From the NCBI RefSeq assembly GCF_004027225.2, contig NC_044283.2, positions 31,394,707 to 31,458,706 on the forward strand: a stretch of 64,000 bases of DNA, given 5' to 3'. A program made the position numbers and the translations under genes. This DNA is from Strigops habroptila (taxonomy: Eukaryota > Chordata > Aves > Psittaciformes > Psittacidae). This document shows, piece by piece, positions 25,101-34,504 of the stretch. Position 1 is the first letter of the stretch. The number at the start of each line of letters is the position of its first letter. The notes below the pieces were generated by a model. The model was not told where the DNA came from, searched no databases, and saw only the letters and a program-made list of their open reading frames with translations.

Positions 25101-28100
25101 AAGACTGCTATAGTTACACGTGGTCTCATGGAACTTTCTGCCTTTGATTTCAGTGATCTGAATATTAATTCCTGCAAGAATTTGCTGGCCTTTCCTGAAG
25201 GCCACTTGAACTTAACTTTTTTTTTTTTTTTTAGTAAGGTAATAAATTAAAAAAACCCTACAAAACTATTTTATTTGAGACAAATCCTGAAAGTCCACTT
25301 TACATAGAGCTTACTCTCACCTCAGCAGAAATTTTACATACTGGTGACTTACTGGGTCAGATCATTTTTCCCTAGTTTTGCAGTGGAATCCATCCTCTCA
25401 GCTTCAGTGAGATTCTGTTGCAGGATCTGAACCTTATTCTATGGAAATGTATTTTTAATGTGGCCACAATTCAAGAAGCCCTGTGTGCAAACACTTATGT
25501 CCATGTAAGTCCAATACAAATCACTTGATCAAATCTTAGCACTTACGGTTGGACTCAATGATCTGAAAGGTCTTTTCCAACCTATACCATTCTATGATTC
25601 TTTGTCAGCCTCATATAAATTCAGCATTTTCCTTTCTCTTCTTTTTTTAGCTATAATGGCATTTCTGTTTGACCTAAAGGCTTTAGTGGATATGATGTCT
25701 ATTGGTACACTTCTTGCTTATTCACTTGTGGCAACCTGTGTCCTCATTCTTAGGTGAGTCAAAAACATCCTTTTGTATTCTACTGTGTTTTATTTCGTGT
25801 TGGTCAGTATATAAACAGCAATGACATTTACAGAGTGTGTTTTTTGCTAGATAGCTCAATGTTTAAAAATTAGCTATATACATATAAAAAATCATTAAGA
25901 AGCAGCTTGAATTCAGTTCAAATTCATTGTTGCAATAATTGACACTTTAAAAGAGAAGATTATGTTGTTCCATAGTGACTTATTTAACATATGTATTTTT
26001 AAAAATACACTTACATTTTAACAAAGCAGATGTAAAATTTTCGTTTATGCCAGTTATTTGGCCTCTGACAGTACAGGAAGCATGTCAGAAAGACCCCCTC
26101 CCCTTTCCCTGGCATTGACCACCAGACTCTGTCCCCTATTTTTGTATGAGACTGATCATATATCTGACTCCTTGGTGCATTTATGTAGCTTAAAAAAATG
26201 TCCCAAAAATCCCCAAACCCCAGCAAAAAATTCAGTTGCCATAGTTTGTTTATATATGATAGTGACTAACAATATATGCTGCTGCAGTGCAGTTAGAATT
26301 GGGAAATTCTAAACCTCTACTGCAAATAATTTACTATTTAAATACACTCCTAGAGTTATATTGCTTCAAATCCCAAAGTAAGCTTAAATTTTTTTACTAT
26401 GTTGTTTGTTTTATCATAGGTACCAACCCAATTTAAGCTATGAGCAACCAAAATATTCACCAGAAAAAGCAGCTTTGGCTGCATCTGAAAGAGAATCTGC
26501 AGTAAGTGAATCACAGATAAATATGATACAAGAGAATCACTTCAGTCTTCAGGCCCTGATTAATCCATCCAGTTTACCTACTGAGCAGACTGCAACTACA
26601 GTTAGCTTTTTAGTGGGTCTGTTAGGTAAGTATTCAGCTGTCCAAACTCATGTAATACGTTAACAGAAATAACGGAATTTTACTAAAGGCAAAATTAAAA
26701 ATCCAGTGATAACATGCCTTCTTTCAGTCATAATTAATGTGTCATTCTCAGAATGCTTTTATACTTCTTGATGGATCTAATCTGTAGTGTGGTGTATTTT
26801 CCTTTAATTAAACATTTTCACCATAACATTTCATACTGAAGACCTGCTATTATTCTTCTTAAAACTACCTTCCTCATCAATGCAGAGATTAAGTGACCTT
26901 TTCCCTATTTCCATCATTTTGTCTTCACACAGCTTGCTTGGTTTGTGGTTTGAGTGTCCTCACTACAAACATGAATCATTCCATTGCTAACTTGGAGCTC
27001 TGGAGTATTGGCCTTCTTGCTGTGTTCATGACATCCTTCATAGTTACCATTCTCCTCATCCAAAGGCAGCCTCAGAACCAGCACAAAGTGGCCTTTATGG
27101 TGAATAACATATTCTCTGTGTCATTCTCTAATGAGAGGTTTGGATGTATTCTAACAAGTGGGAGAGGGGCATTGCCACTATTTCAGGTTTTTTGGTGAAG
27201 AGTAGTGGATGGTCATGGTTGAATCATCAGCCTGTGCAGCCCAGTCCAGACCTTCTCAGGACTAGAGAAAGAGTTTTACTGCCCACAGATGGAATGTATG
27301 ACATGCGTAGGAGCCTGGCTGCAGAAAATGGCTGTACCACTGATGTTGGTGTGAACAGCTGCTATTACAACAAGGGGGCTGACAGCACTGATCATCTAGA
27401 TATTCCTTTAGGTCCATCCTCAAAAGTGTGTATTGTTGAGACCCAAGCAATTTTAGATTTCAATTTAAGCACTTAGAAACTCGAAAACTATTCAGAAACT
27501 GATTAGTGTACAATCACTTGTCTGTGTTGTGGGCAATTCCATAGACCACAGTACAGTTCATACCCTCCAGAGTATAATCCTTTCATTTTGAGCTTTCATT
27601 TACATTCTAAGATTGGAAATAATAAAGTATGGTGGTGAAGGTCAAGGACTCCAGTGGAGCTGGGAGGCATTTCAGAAAGAAGGGATGTATAAAAAATATA
27701 TAATATTTTTCAATTGTAGAAACAAGAATTCATTAGTATATGTTCAGCACAAACTGCAAAGTTTTTCTAGACAACCTTAGAGAATATATGTTAAACATAA
27801 TGTATTTCAAGAGTTTCAGATATGTAGAAACTGGTGGTTAAACCTAGTGAAAAAGAAAATGTTACTATATTCCAATAAAAAATCCACCTCAATTCTTTTT
27901 TACTGATTAGATGATTAGATGTGTCACCTCTAGTTTGTGTTGTGTAACTGAAGTGTGACATGCCAGAAACTATATTTAATACAAATGTACTAAATATTTC
28001 CTTTTAGGTTCCACTAGTGCCATTTTTGCCATCATTAAGTATCCTGGTAAATATTTACTTGATGGTACAACTAAGTGGAGACACTTGGATCAGATTTAGC

Positions 28101-28914
28101 TTCTGGATGGCACTTGGTAGGTACTTCTGTTCATTTCAGTCACTTTTTATATTAGAACTCGTGAATCCCATCTTAGAACATTTGATTCTCTTCCTTTAAA
28201 TATTTGGAAAGAATTCTGTTTTAATAAAAGTCAGCTGATATTTCTCATCAAAACCAGAGCATGCTTCAGAAGCAGTATTTATATGCAGTTGAAACAGCAA
28301 ATACAGTTTTGAGGTAATAGGAAGAATCAAAGTTACAGGACTAATTCAATAAGCCACTTTTTTTTTTTTCCCCCTTAATATAGCTAAAATTGTGCAGAAA
28401 CCTGTTACAAACAGGTATACCAGTCATTTTCTTTCGAGATGTGGAAAATTGTATTAATTCAATCTAGATATAAATTAGAGACAGTAGTTTCCATGACCTA
28501 CTAGAGCATTTAATTTTGCAAAGATGATGCACTGGAATTTCCATAGAAACAGAAAAGATCTGAAGCATGAGCTCTGATTCCGATACCTGAAGAAACTTGT
28601 TTTGGAAAATATATTCAGCCAGAGAGTAATAACTAACTACTTCTTGATATGCTACTTGCCTGAAAACCCTATTAACGTGGGTTGGTTTTTTTTTTTTGTT
28701 TTTTTTTTTTTAATCCCTTTTGGAAGGCTTCCTCATTTACTTTGCTTATGGTATCAGACACAGTCTTGAAGGTCATCGTAGCAATGGAGATGATGAATCT
28801 TGTTCCGAAAATAGTGGGTTGCAAGAAAAGAACCCTGTAGAAGAAGTGGATGAACCTGAAAATGCAAATGAAAGTGATCAATTTCTTGCACATGAAAGGA
28901 CAAGTGAATGTTAA
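12794..28914 (+). CDS. SLC7A2: Cationic amino acid transporter 2 (CAT-2), whole spliced coding span
   Basis: Sodium-independent plasma-membrane carrier for arginine, lysine and ornithine, APC superfamily, SLC7 family, with 14 membrane segments expected. It supplies arginine to nitric oxide synthase and arginase. Eleven coding exons per transcript, drawn from twelve, join in phase to 655 codons (654 with exon 6b); human CAT-2 is about 657-658 residues. Visible hallmarks are the [12 protein letters not shown] first helix (about residues 42-53), [14 protein letters not shown] (87-100), Glu109 in TVGELWAF (equivalent to the essential Glu107 of CAT-1 as I recall), extracellular N-glycosylation sequons at N227, N234 and N240, the [12 protein letters not shown] motif after helix 6, and an acidic, polar cytosolic C-terminus. 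The ATG has A at -3. Exons 6a and 6b are mutually exclusive. The identification is firm. Confidence 0.97.
13170..14432 (+). other. SLC7A2: SLC7A2 intron between coding exons 1 and 2
   Basis: AT-rich intron of about 1.26 kb bounded by a GTAAGC donor and an AG acceptor at 14431-14432. The acceptor context (TTTTGTGAAG) has a poor pyrimidine tract. Nothing else was recognised in it. Confidence 0.9.
14433..14588 (+). CDS. SLC7A2: SLC7A2 coding exon 2 (residues 126-177)
   Basis: Encodes [20 protein letters not shown] and the hydrophobic run [10 protein letters not shown]. Phase 1 in and phase 1 out, with donor GTAAGA. The residues follow directly on from exon 1 as in the CAT family. Confidence 0.95.
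15285..16152. repeat. 0.9-kb dispersed or duplicated segment, copy 2
   Basis: Direct-orientation copy of the segment at 5135-6022, about 10.15 kb away. The right part, from about 15510, is almost identical to copy 1. The left 220 bases carry many substitutions, a 4-base insertion in the AAATATTTGTC stretch and no GATAACTTGAAG duplication. A 62-codon minus-strand open frame is present in both copies but resembles no known protein and is probably fortuitous. Confidence 0.85.
17129..17674 (+). mobile_element. Solo LTR of an endogenous retrovirus (ERVL-like)
   Basis: A 546-bp element starts TGTC and ends GACA, forming a short inverted terminal repeat. It is flanked on each side by the 5-bp direct repeat AATAC (17124-17128 and 17675-17679), a clean target-site duplication. 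Inside it, in the plus orientation, are a TATA-like box in GTATATAAAC (17391-17400) and an ATTAAA polyadenylation-like signal at 17549-17554. There is no internal retroviral coding sequence beside it, so it is a solo LTR left by recombination between two LTRs. A 5-bp duplication fits ERVL-type (class III) elements, but the class is inferred. It lies in sense orientation in an SLC7A2 intron. Confidence 0.92.
17896..18061 (+). CDS. SLC7A2: SLC7A2 coding exon 3 (residues 178-232)
   Basis: Encodes the conserved [20 protein letters not shown] helix region and the start of the large extracellular loop, including the NLT sequon at N227. Phase 1 in, phase 2 out, donor GTAATA at 18062. Confidence 0.95.
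18062..18799 (+). other. SLC7A2: SLC7A2 intron between coding exons 3 and 4
   Basis: Intron of 738 bp that contains a minus-strand CR1 fragment near its 5' end. The acceptor is TTTTTTTATAG. Confidence 0.92.
18127..18296 (-). mobile_element. CR1 LINE 3' fragment, minus strand
   Basis: Reverse complement of a CR1 tail. It starts with ATCATAGGATAG and a GGTTGGAAAGGACCTTAAG block, followed by the CCCTGCCATGGGCAGGGACACC block and 'caacctggccttgaacactg'. It begins about 65 bp downstream of the exon 3 donor. Confidence 0.92.
18800..18936 (+). CDS. SLC7A2: SLC7A2 coding exon 4 (residues 233-278)
   Basis: Encodes the rest of the glycosylated extracellular loop, with sequons N234 (NRS) and N240 (NVT). 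[20 protein letters not shown] and [12 protein letters not shown] follow, a strongly conserved CAT helix. Phase 2 in, phase 1 out, donor GTATAG. Confidence 0.95.
18937..19434 (+). other. SLC7A2: SLC7A2 intron between coding exons 4 and 5
   Basis: 498-bp AT-rich intron with a T-rich acceptor (TTTTTCAG). No repeat or other feature recognised. Confidence 0.92.
19435..19654 (+). CDS. SLC7A2: SLC7A2 coding exon 5 (residues 279-351)
   Basis: Encodes [12 protein letters not shown], the most recognisable SLC7 signature, then two helices and the loop [20 protein letters not shown], ending in SLCALST and a split Ser/Arg codon. Phase 1 in, phase 2 out, donor GTAAAG. This is the constitutive exon that feeds the alternative pair 6a/6b. 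Confidence 0.96.
19655..22413 (+). other. SLC7A2: SLC7A2 intron between coding exon 5 and exon 6a
   Basis: Intron of 2.76 kb holding one plus-strand CR1 fragment and an A-rich tract at about 21855-21888. Short open frames inside it have no splice context. Confidence 0.9.
20613..20803 (+). mobile_element. CR1 LINE 3' fragment, plus strand
   Basis: A longer CR1 tail: GGTACTGGAACAGGTTGCCC, then 'atgctccatccctggcggtg', then the CCCTGCCCATGGCAGGG hairpin block, ending in tandem ATTCTATG-type units. It is 5'-truncated and in sense orientation within the SLC7A2 intron. Confidence 0.95.
22414..22553 (+). CDS. SLC7A2: SLC7A2 alternative exon 6a, CAT-1-like (CAT-2B type)
   Basis: A 140-bp exon encoding residues 352-398, including [20 protein letters not shown] and [18 protein letters not shown]. 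It forms part of helix 8 and the fourth intracellular loop. It resembles CAT-1 more than exon 6b does, which is why I assign it to the high-affinity CAT-2B form. Phase 2 in, phase 1 out. Using 6a and 6b together, or skipping both, breaks the frame, so the exons must be mutually exclusive. Residue 369 is Lys and residue 381 is Ser; human CAT-2B, as I recall, has Glu and Asn there. Confidence 0.92.
22554..22937 (+). other. SLC7A2: Intron between alternative exons 6a and 6b
   Basis: A 384-bp spacer, probably the control region for the 6a/6b choice. It has an A/C-rich stretch (many AACC/CAAC words, about 22740-22830) directly upstream of the TTTTTCTGTTCTAG acceptor of 6b. CA/AC-rich words can bind splice regulators such as hnRNP L, but that is only inference. 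Confidence 0.7.
22938..23074 (+). CDS. SLC7A2: SLC7A2 alternative exon 6b (CAT-2A type)
   Basis: A 137-bp exon encoding [20 protein letters not shown] and [19 protein letters not shown]. It is one codon shorter than 6a and has the same entry and exit phases (2 in, 1 out). Arg369 and the missing residue after position 380 are the features I recall as marking the low-affinity, high-capacity liver form CAT-2A in mammals. The pair 6a/6b looks like an old tandem exon duplication. Confidence 0.92.
23075..25650 (+). other. SLC7A2: SLC7A2 intron between exons 6b and 7
   Basis: 2.58-kb intron with a T-run near 25218 and a short CR1 tail close to its acceptor. No exon-like open frame with good splice sites was seen. 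Confidence 0.9.
25548..25604 (+). mobile_element. CR1 LINE extreme 3' end, plus strand
   Basis: Only about 57 bases remain: GTTGGACTCAATGATCTGAA, then a GGTCTTTTCCAACCT block and ATTCTATGATTCT. It ends about 46 bp before the exon 7 acceptor. Confidence 0.88.
25651..25753 (+). CDS. SLC7A2: SLC7A2 coding exon 7 (residues 399-432)
   Basis: Encodes [20 protein letters not shown] and [15 protein letters not shown], a highly conserved CAT segment. Phase 1 in, phase 2 out. The acceptor has a strong pyrimidine tract (CTTTTTTTAG) and the donor is GTGAGT. Confidence 0.96.
25754..26419 (+). other. SLC7A2: SLC7A2 intron between coding exons 7 and 8
   Basis: 666-bp AT-rich intron. Nothing recognised. 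Confidence 0.9.
26420..26625 (+). CDS. SLC7A2: SLC7A2 coding exon 8 (residues 433-501)
   Basis: Encodes [20 protein letters not shown], a long hydrophilic intracellular loop rich in Ser, Glu and Gln, then [10 protein letters not shown] at the start of the next helix. This loop is the least conserved part of the CAT family, and it differs visibly from the human sequence. Phase 2 in, phase 1 out. Confidence 0.95.
26626..26932 (+). other. SLC7A2: SLC7A2 intron between coding exons 8 and 9
   Basis: 307-bp intron, AT-rich, no features recognised. Confidence 0.9.
26933..27099 (+). CDS. SLC7A2: SLC7A2 coding exon 9 (residues 502-557)
   Basis: Encodes [20 protein letters not shown] and the helix [19 protein letters not shown], then [13 protein letters not shown]. 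Phase 1 in, phase 0 out, with donor GTGAAT. Reading through the donor would add about 33 residues before a stop at 27196-27198. Confidence 0.95.
27100..28007 (+). other. SLC7A2: SLC7A2 intron 9 with an unexplained open frame
   Basis: 908-bp intron. Its first half is less AT-rich than neighbouring introns. It holds a stop-free stretch ending at TAG 27474-27476, whose ATG-initiated form starts at 27144 (110 codons, including [20 protein letters not shown]). AATAAA follows at 27621-27626. I do not recognise the peptide. It may be chance, an old retroposed fragment or an alternative last exon. Confidence 0.7.
28008..28116 (+). CDS. SLC7A2: SLC7A2 coding exon 10 (residues 558-593)
   Basis: Encodes [20 protein letters not shown] and [16 protein letters not shown], the last but one helix pair of CAT-2. 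Phase 0 in, phase 1 out, donor GTAGGT. Confidence 0.96.
28117..28726 (+). other. SLC7A2: SLC7A2 intron between coding exons 10 and 11
   Basis: 610-bp intron. The acceptor is preceded by long T-runs (28685-28711) but ends ...CCCTTTTGGAAG, a weak purine-rich context next to the AG. Confidence 0.88.
28727..28914 (+). CDS. SLC7A2: SLC7A2 last coding exon 11 (residues 594-655)
   Basis: Encodes the end of helix 14 ([16 protein letters not shown]) and an acidic cytosolic tail rich in Glu, Asn and Ser that ends HERTSEC before TAA. The human tail also ends in an HEKTSEF-like motif. Phase 1 in. Confidence 0.96.
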
Positions 28915-30132
28915 TCTATGCAGCATGCAAGTCTTTTAAACCTTTCATTGACATTTTACTTGTGGACTGAAATTTCAAAAGCTTTCTGCCAATGTTGCGC
29001 CTCTTCAAAGTGTTTACTACAAGGCCTGTCTGATATTTTGGACAAGCTGCTAATCCATCTTCACCATTTCAAAGCTGACAGCATGGAGATTAATATTTAA
29101 ACTAAAAAAAGGAAAAAAAAAAGAAATACCATTTGGCAAGCAAAATTTTTGGATGTATTGTTTGAACTGTCATCCAAAATCACTGGCAATCATAAAATAC
29201 AAAGAATTTTAGAACTGCCTGGAAGAAGTTCTGAATATTTGACACTGCACTGTGAACTGAAGTGCCTTTCGTGCCTTCTCCTTATGTCTGTTACATGTTT
29301 TGGTCGCAATCTGATAGCTCTCTTCTTTCTACAGAAGTAATTCTCATGGGAGACAAATTCCAGACAAGCCTGGAAAGTATTTGCAAAATGAATGGTAATT
29401 GTACAGATCTGATAGTTTGCAAAAAGTAGAAGATCCTATATATATGTAAAAAGAAATAATTGCTTACCTTTACTAATCAGTAGTCATAGAGAACTCAAAT
29501 GGTAAAGGTACTTCAAAGGCTTTGAGTCACTCTAAATAGTATTCCAGATTTCTACTTATATGAATTCCTTTCCTTTCAGAGATGCTGTGTGTATAAAATA
29601 ATACTCCCAAGAGGACCTATGTGGGTTTTTTTTTTTTTTTTTCTGCAAAAGCATCTGGGAAATAATGTATTGGTCACAGTATTGACAGTGACATTCGTAT
29701 GTGATTTAGCAAGTATTGTGCTTTTGATTTCCAAAGGGCCAGGATTTTATCCCTGACTATGTGATTTGGTACTGACATACAGCAGTTGTCAAGTTTTCTT
29801 CCTTACTACTCACTTATTCCTGTATATTCTCTTCTCCTTTATCATGTGCCAGAGCTGATATTTCTGAGATTAGTTGTTACACATTGCTTCTCCTCAAGCA
29901 AAATTAATGAACAAAATCCCAGCCTTCCTTTCAGATAGAAACACCGGACCAGGCTTTGGAAAAAATCCTTGTCAAAACAGTATTTCAGTGCTTCATGAAG
30001 CCTTTAGCGTATGTTAGCACAGCAGTTTTTCGTGAGCCAAGCCTACATCCACAGATCCATTCATGTGGGTAGAATATCCAAATTGTTGCACCTGGGTGAA
30101 AAATTATTTTAAAGTTGGTGAAAATGAAACTG

Positions 30133-30207
30133 TTCTTCTTTCAACCTTCTTTCAACCTTCTTTCAACTTAGGTTGATCTCTTAGGTTGATCAACTTAGGT
30201 TGATCTC
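30133..30207. repeat. Short tandem and palindromic repeat cluster in 3'UTR
   Basis: Three CTTTCAAC(CTT) units run into alternating TTAGGTTGATC units. GTTGATCAAC at 30185-30194 is a perfect 10-bp palindrome, and copies of GTTGATC on either side can pair with it. In RNA this could form alternative small hairpins. Confidence 0.8.
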
Positions 30208-33200
30208 TACCTACCAAAGGCACACAGATATTTTAACACTTTTTCTCAGTCAGTTAGTAGTAGTCTCAAGTCCAATGAAGGATTCCACAATATGATGTTA
30301 TTTTGCAAGACTGTATTTGTAAAAATTACTCCCTGAAGCACGAACTGTCTTGGACTTTCTCATGGAGAGTGGCCATCTGTTGCCGGTACTCATCATTGGT
30401 ATTAATCTCTATTGTTAGCTATAAAAACTTTAGATGCCATGAGAGCTATGTTGGCTGAGAATGAAAAGTACCTTTTTAAAATAGCTGGAATTAAAAAAAA
30501 AAAAAAAAAAAAGGAAAAAATCAAGAAAAAGAAGATAGTTAAGCTGCTTCTGTCTTTCTCCCGTTCTTTTTCACAGCAGTAGATTAACACTTTTTAATCT
30601 TAAAACAACTTCTGTTTTGTAAAAGAGTAGTATGCCTAAACGCTGAAGGGCAGAAGAAATGCTTCTTGATAGAAAACCCTGCAATGGGCTGGTATCCCAC
30701 CGTGGAGTGAGTCTGAGGTTTTCAGACTGATGCCTCCCTTCTCAGCTTATACTGGGAGCAGAGGGTCTTGCAGTGCTGGCGGCAGCCAGTGGATGGATGT
30801 GTGCTGTTGCAGCAGTGGCCTCTACTGGCTACATAGCATTAGGAGTAGAAATAGGAAAATACAAGAGGCATCTTAACTGAGTTTCCAGCATATACATCCT
30901 CTAACTGCAGCTGCTGTTGTCCTAAGGCCCGTTGCTATTGGTGGTCCTCAAAAATGGATGTGGCACAGTGGATAAGAAGAAACTATAGGGTAGGTGGCAA
31001 CGGGATACTGCTTTTTAATATATCCTAATCCATCCAGAATTGATCATAAGTTACAGCTGCTTCTTTTCACAACTGATTATCGCTTTACAAATGCCATTAA
31101 AGAAAGACTCAAATCTCATATTTGACTAATACAAATAGATGATATGCTATGCAAATATTTGGTTGATAGAAAAGGGCAGGAATTCTCAGGGCAGTTCATA
31201 GAGCTATTGATAATTTTCAATGCCTCTATTCAGTAACTGAAAGAGCTGTCTATGTCAGTTGGATCTGCTGTTTTAGTTTTCATTGTACTTCTCAACTGGG
31301 GCCCATTTTTATGCCAAAAATGACAAAAGAACTGTATGCTTTTGCTTGAAATAGTAGAAATGTAAGACTTTCCAGGCTCTTGAAAGGAACCCAATGTAGT
31401 AATTCTTAGATATGTCAAAACAAAGGTTTTATTTATAAGTAACCAGAAAATTAATTAAATGAATGTATGTTCTGTTGTTTTTAATCTGACAAGTATCTGA
31501 AATAGAGAAGCTGATGCTTTTCCTCATCAGCTGCAACTCTGTTGGGCATGGCCTCTTCAGTTGTTACACTTTGGAGGACATTATTAACTTGCCTTGCCCA
31601 GTACTCTCAAATCCTCAGCTGCAAAAAATGCCATTGCTGTGGGAGTGAGCCAGCAGTGCTCAGGTAAAGCTTTTGCATGATGTCTTTACAAGCCTACAGT
31701 GAAACACAGCTCTTTTAAAATTCCTTACACATCTCAGCATGTGGGAAGCAGAGACCTACTTTTTCCTATGGCTGCTGATGCTGCAGAGCAAGCGAGCCAG
31801 GCTTCCAAGATGCAAACTGCTGCTGTTCTGTGATGTGCAAGTGAGACCCCATTCGCACCCAAGGCCAACATATAGAATATCTGTTTGCATGCCTGTCCAC
31901 GTGTTTGTATCTGTCTGATATTATCCCATAGTTTTTTTGGTGTACTGGTTAAAATAAGTTCTATACTGCACTGGAATTTTCCTTTGAAGGGATTCTGTCA
32001 ATATAACAAACATTGACTATTAGCTAAGGCTTCTGGAGATAATTAAATAAAATACCTTGTCTAGCTTATTTACCTAATGGATGCATCAGCACTTTGTGTA
32101 TTGACAGTTCCCCCTTTCATCTGTATGAATATTTTACCACCCCCTGCCCCAGTTAGAGAAATTAATTACATGAAAATAAAAGAATGGGCCTGTACAAATG
32201 TTGTTAAGGGAGATGCGAGCAGCTGCAGCATGGGAACTACCCACTTAACTAATAAGATATAAAAGGAAATTCATTGGGTATTTTCAGATGCTTCAACCGT
32301 GCACAGCTTATTTATATCTGTGTATAGCTAAAGTCATTATTAGGCAGTGGCTGAGTAAGAACATGACAAGCCAGAAATCTGTGCAGTCTTGAAATTCCAG
32401 ATGCTTCAGTGGGACTTTGCAGGAGCAAAGGACATGGCATGATAGTCCTTACACAGGAGCTGTGTATGAAACAAATTCTGATTTTGTTCTTGCGTTTACT
32501 GTATGTCTTTATTTTCAGAAAGAGCAGCTGAAAGCACGAGTCCAGTGGAATTAAATGATTGTTGTTATTTTTTAACATGGTTGTTCATACTGTAAATTGT
32601 TCTGTACAGATAATAATGGTATGTATTAATTCAAAATATCTGTTATTGGAGGTAGCTTACTGGGGTTTTGTTCTTTTGTAGAAAAAATCCTCCAAAAACA
32701 TTACTTGTATTGGTACATTCTGGATGTGCCTTTAGATAGAGGAATTATTCTTCTCCAGTTGGATTTAAGTAAGCCAAAGCATATTTAAGGGAGAACAAAT
32801 CTTTTTGTTCTAAGGGATAAGAGTAATAAAGCATTTCTGTATAATTCATGTTAACTAGGCGATCTTCTGGTATTCCAGTCCTAATCCTGCAATAGGAAAT
32901 TTTATAAGGTATCTTAGATTTCACTGTCTGTTACCCTGGATAAAACTGTTCTGTTAATAATAGTATGTTTTTTCCTGCACAACAAATGCTGGTTAGATTC
33001 CTGAAATCTGTGTATAATGTTTATGTCACAAGGTGTTAAATCCATTTATATTACCTGCTGTTAGAGTGTTATCAGTAATAAATGTCAATAATAGTGATAG
33101 AGAGTAACTTATGTACTTACTTATGAATTTAACGGTGCCATCCAGAAACTTAAAATTATACAACAAATTTAGAATCAAAACATGGTAAAGCTTAAATATA

Positions 33201-34476
33201 TATTCTATATTTTATTAGATTATAAATGTACAACTCTAGCTACCTTCCCACTAAAATTAATGCAGAGAGATATATATATTTAAGAAATAAAAGGCATACT
33301 GTTTTCATGGAGGTTTTAATAAGTGCCAATATCAAATGTGCCATAAGCATCCTGAGATATCGAAAGCGGAACAACCTGGGTGAAATCCATGACAGTGCAA
33401 GAAATCTGTGTGGGACTGTGCAATTGTTTTAATCAGGTGTGATGCCTTTGATATGGAGGTGCATTTTGTACAATAAGAATTTAATTCACATGACAGCTGG
33501 CATGTGTTACTTGATTACAGACAACAGAAACTAAAAGCACCTTTTAATGCTCTTGGGCCCTAATTCTTCCTAGACTTGCCAGGAAGTCTGTACCACTTGC
33601 AGTCTGCTCATTGAAAGCACTGAGATTACTCAGTGTTAGGTAAAGAAAGAGCAGGTGGAATTTCATATAATGTAGGATTCTTGTATTTAATTTCCTGTGC
33701 CTTTAGTATTTCTTTCTGGTATATGTTTTGAGGACCTCTGCATTTTTAGTAGTTGGACCTTGCCAAAGCTAAATATAATGCCTTTACCATCTCCTGATCA
33801 GTTTTCCATTCAAGTTTTAGAAATTTTGGAAACATTAGCTAAGTTGAAGGATTTTTCTGCATAGACATGCATTACAAAGAACTATGTGTATATATATCTT
33901 TATTTTTATTGTCAGTTGGACAAGTTCTGTTGTCTTTGTATGTTTTCATTGAGCCTGGTGCCAAGTAAACTCCAGCTTCACCAAGTTTAGTTGGAGTCAG
34001 GACAAAAGATAAAAGGATTTGAATGTTTAGGAGGGATTTTTTTCTTTTGTGTTACCAGAAAGTAAAGCATGAAACGTGTTACATATCTTTAAGAGTAGTT
34101 ATGTTTTAAGAAACAGTAGTGCTCATATCCATTTTAACTTTTCTCTTTGTTCATATGTACATTGTAGTGATTATTTCTGTATTATATGCTGCTGAGCATA
34201 TAAAATGCAGATAGAATGATTATGATGCAACTTAAGGTACAAATTCATATTTCATTGATGTGCTCTACCAAAATGAAAAGTCTTGAATTTTTATGAATGT
34301 AAAAATGCTTATATTTAAGAATATGGTGCTTGTTTTTTCACTTTTACAATACAATTGTAATCACTGATATTTTTAGTTACCTTTACTCCAAATTCTGATG
34401 GAAATTACATTGCTCTTCATTTACTGTAAAATGTGCTTCATGGGACAACGATTGTGCATTTGTTCCATATTTTTTA

Positions 34477-34482
34477 AATAAA
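34477..34482 (+). terminator. SLC7A2: Probable distal poly(A) signal of SLC7A2
   Basis: AATAAA preceded by TATTTTTTA and followed by GT/T-rich sequence (CTTGTACTTCATGCTGT). It is the last good signal before the spacer to PDGFRL. Confidence 0.6.
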
Positions 34483-34504
34483 GCCGAATATTACTTGTAC
34501 TTCA

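Larger units (their letters stand above)
28915..34500 (+). other. SLC7A2: SLC7A2 long 3' untranslated region (inferred extent)
   Basis: About 5.6 kb after the stop codon with no coding potential and no CR1 insertion. Candidate poly(A) signals are AATAAA at 32046, 32175 and 32825, and AATAAA at 34477 in a strong context. Mammalian SLC7A2 messages also have very long 3'UTRs. AU-rich ATTTA words are frequent. It holds a T-run near 29621-29641, an A-run near 30492-30511, and a palindromic repeat cluster near 30140-30205. The true end needs transcript data. Confidence 0.65.
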
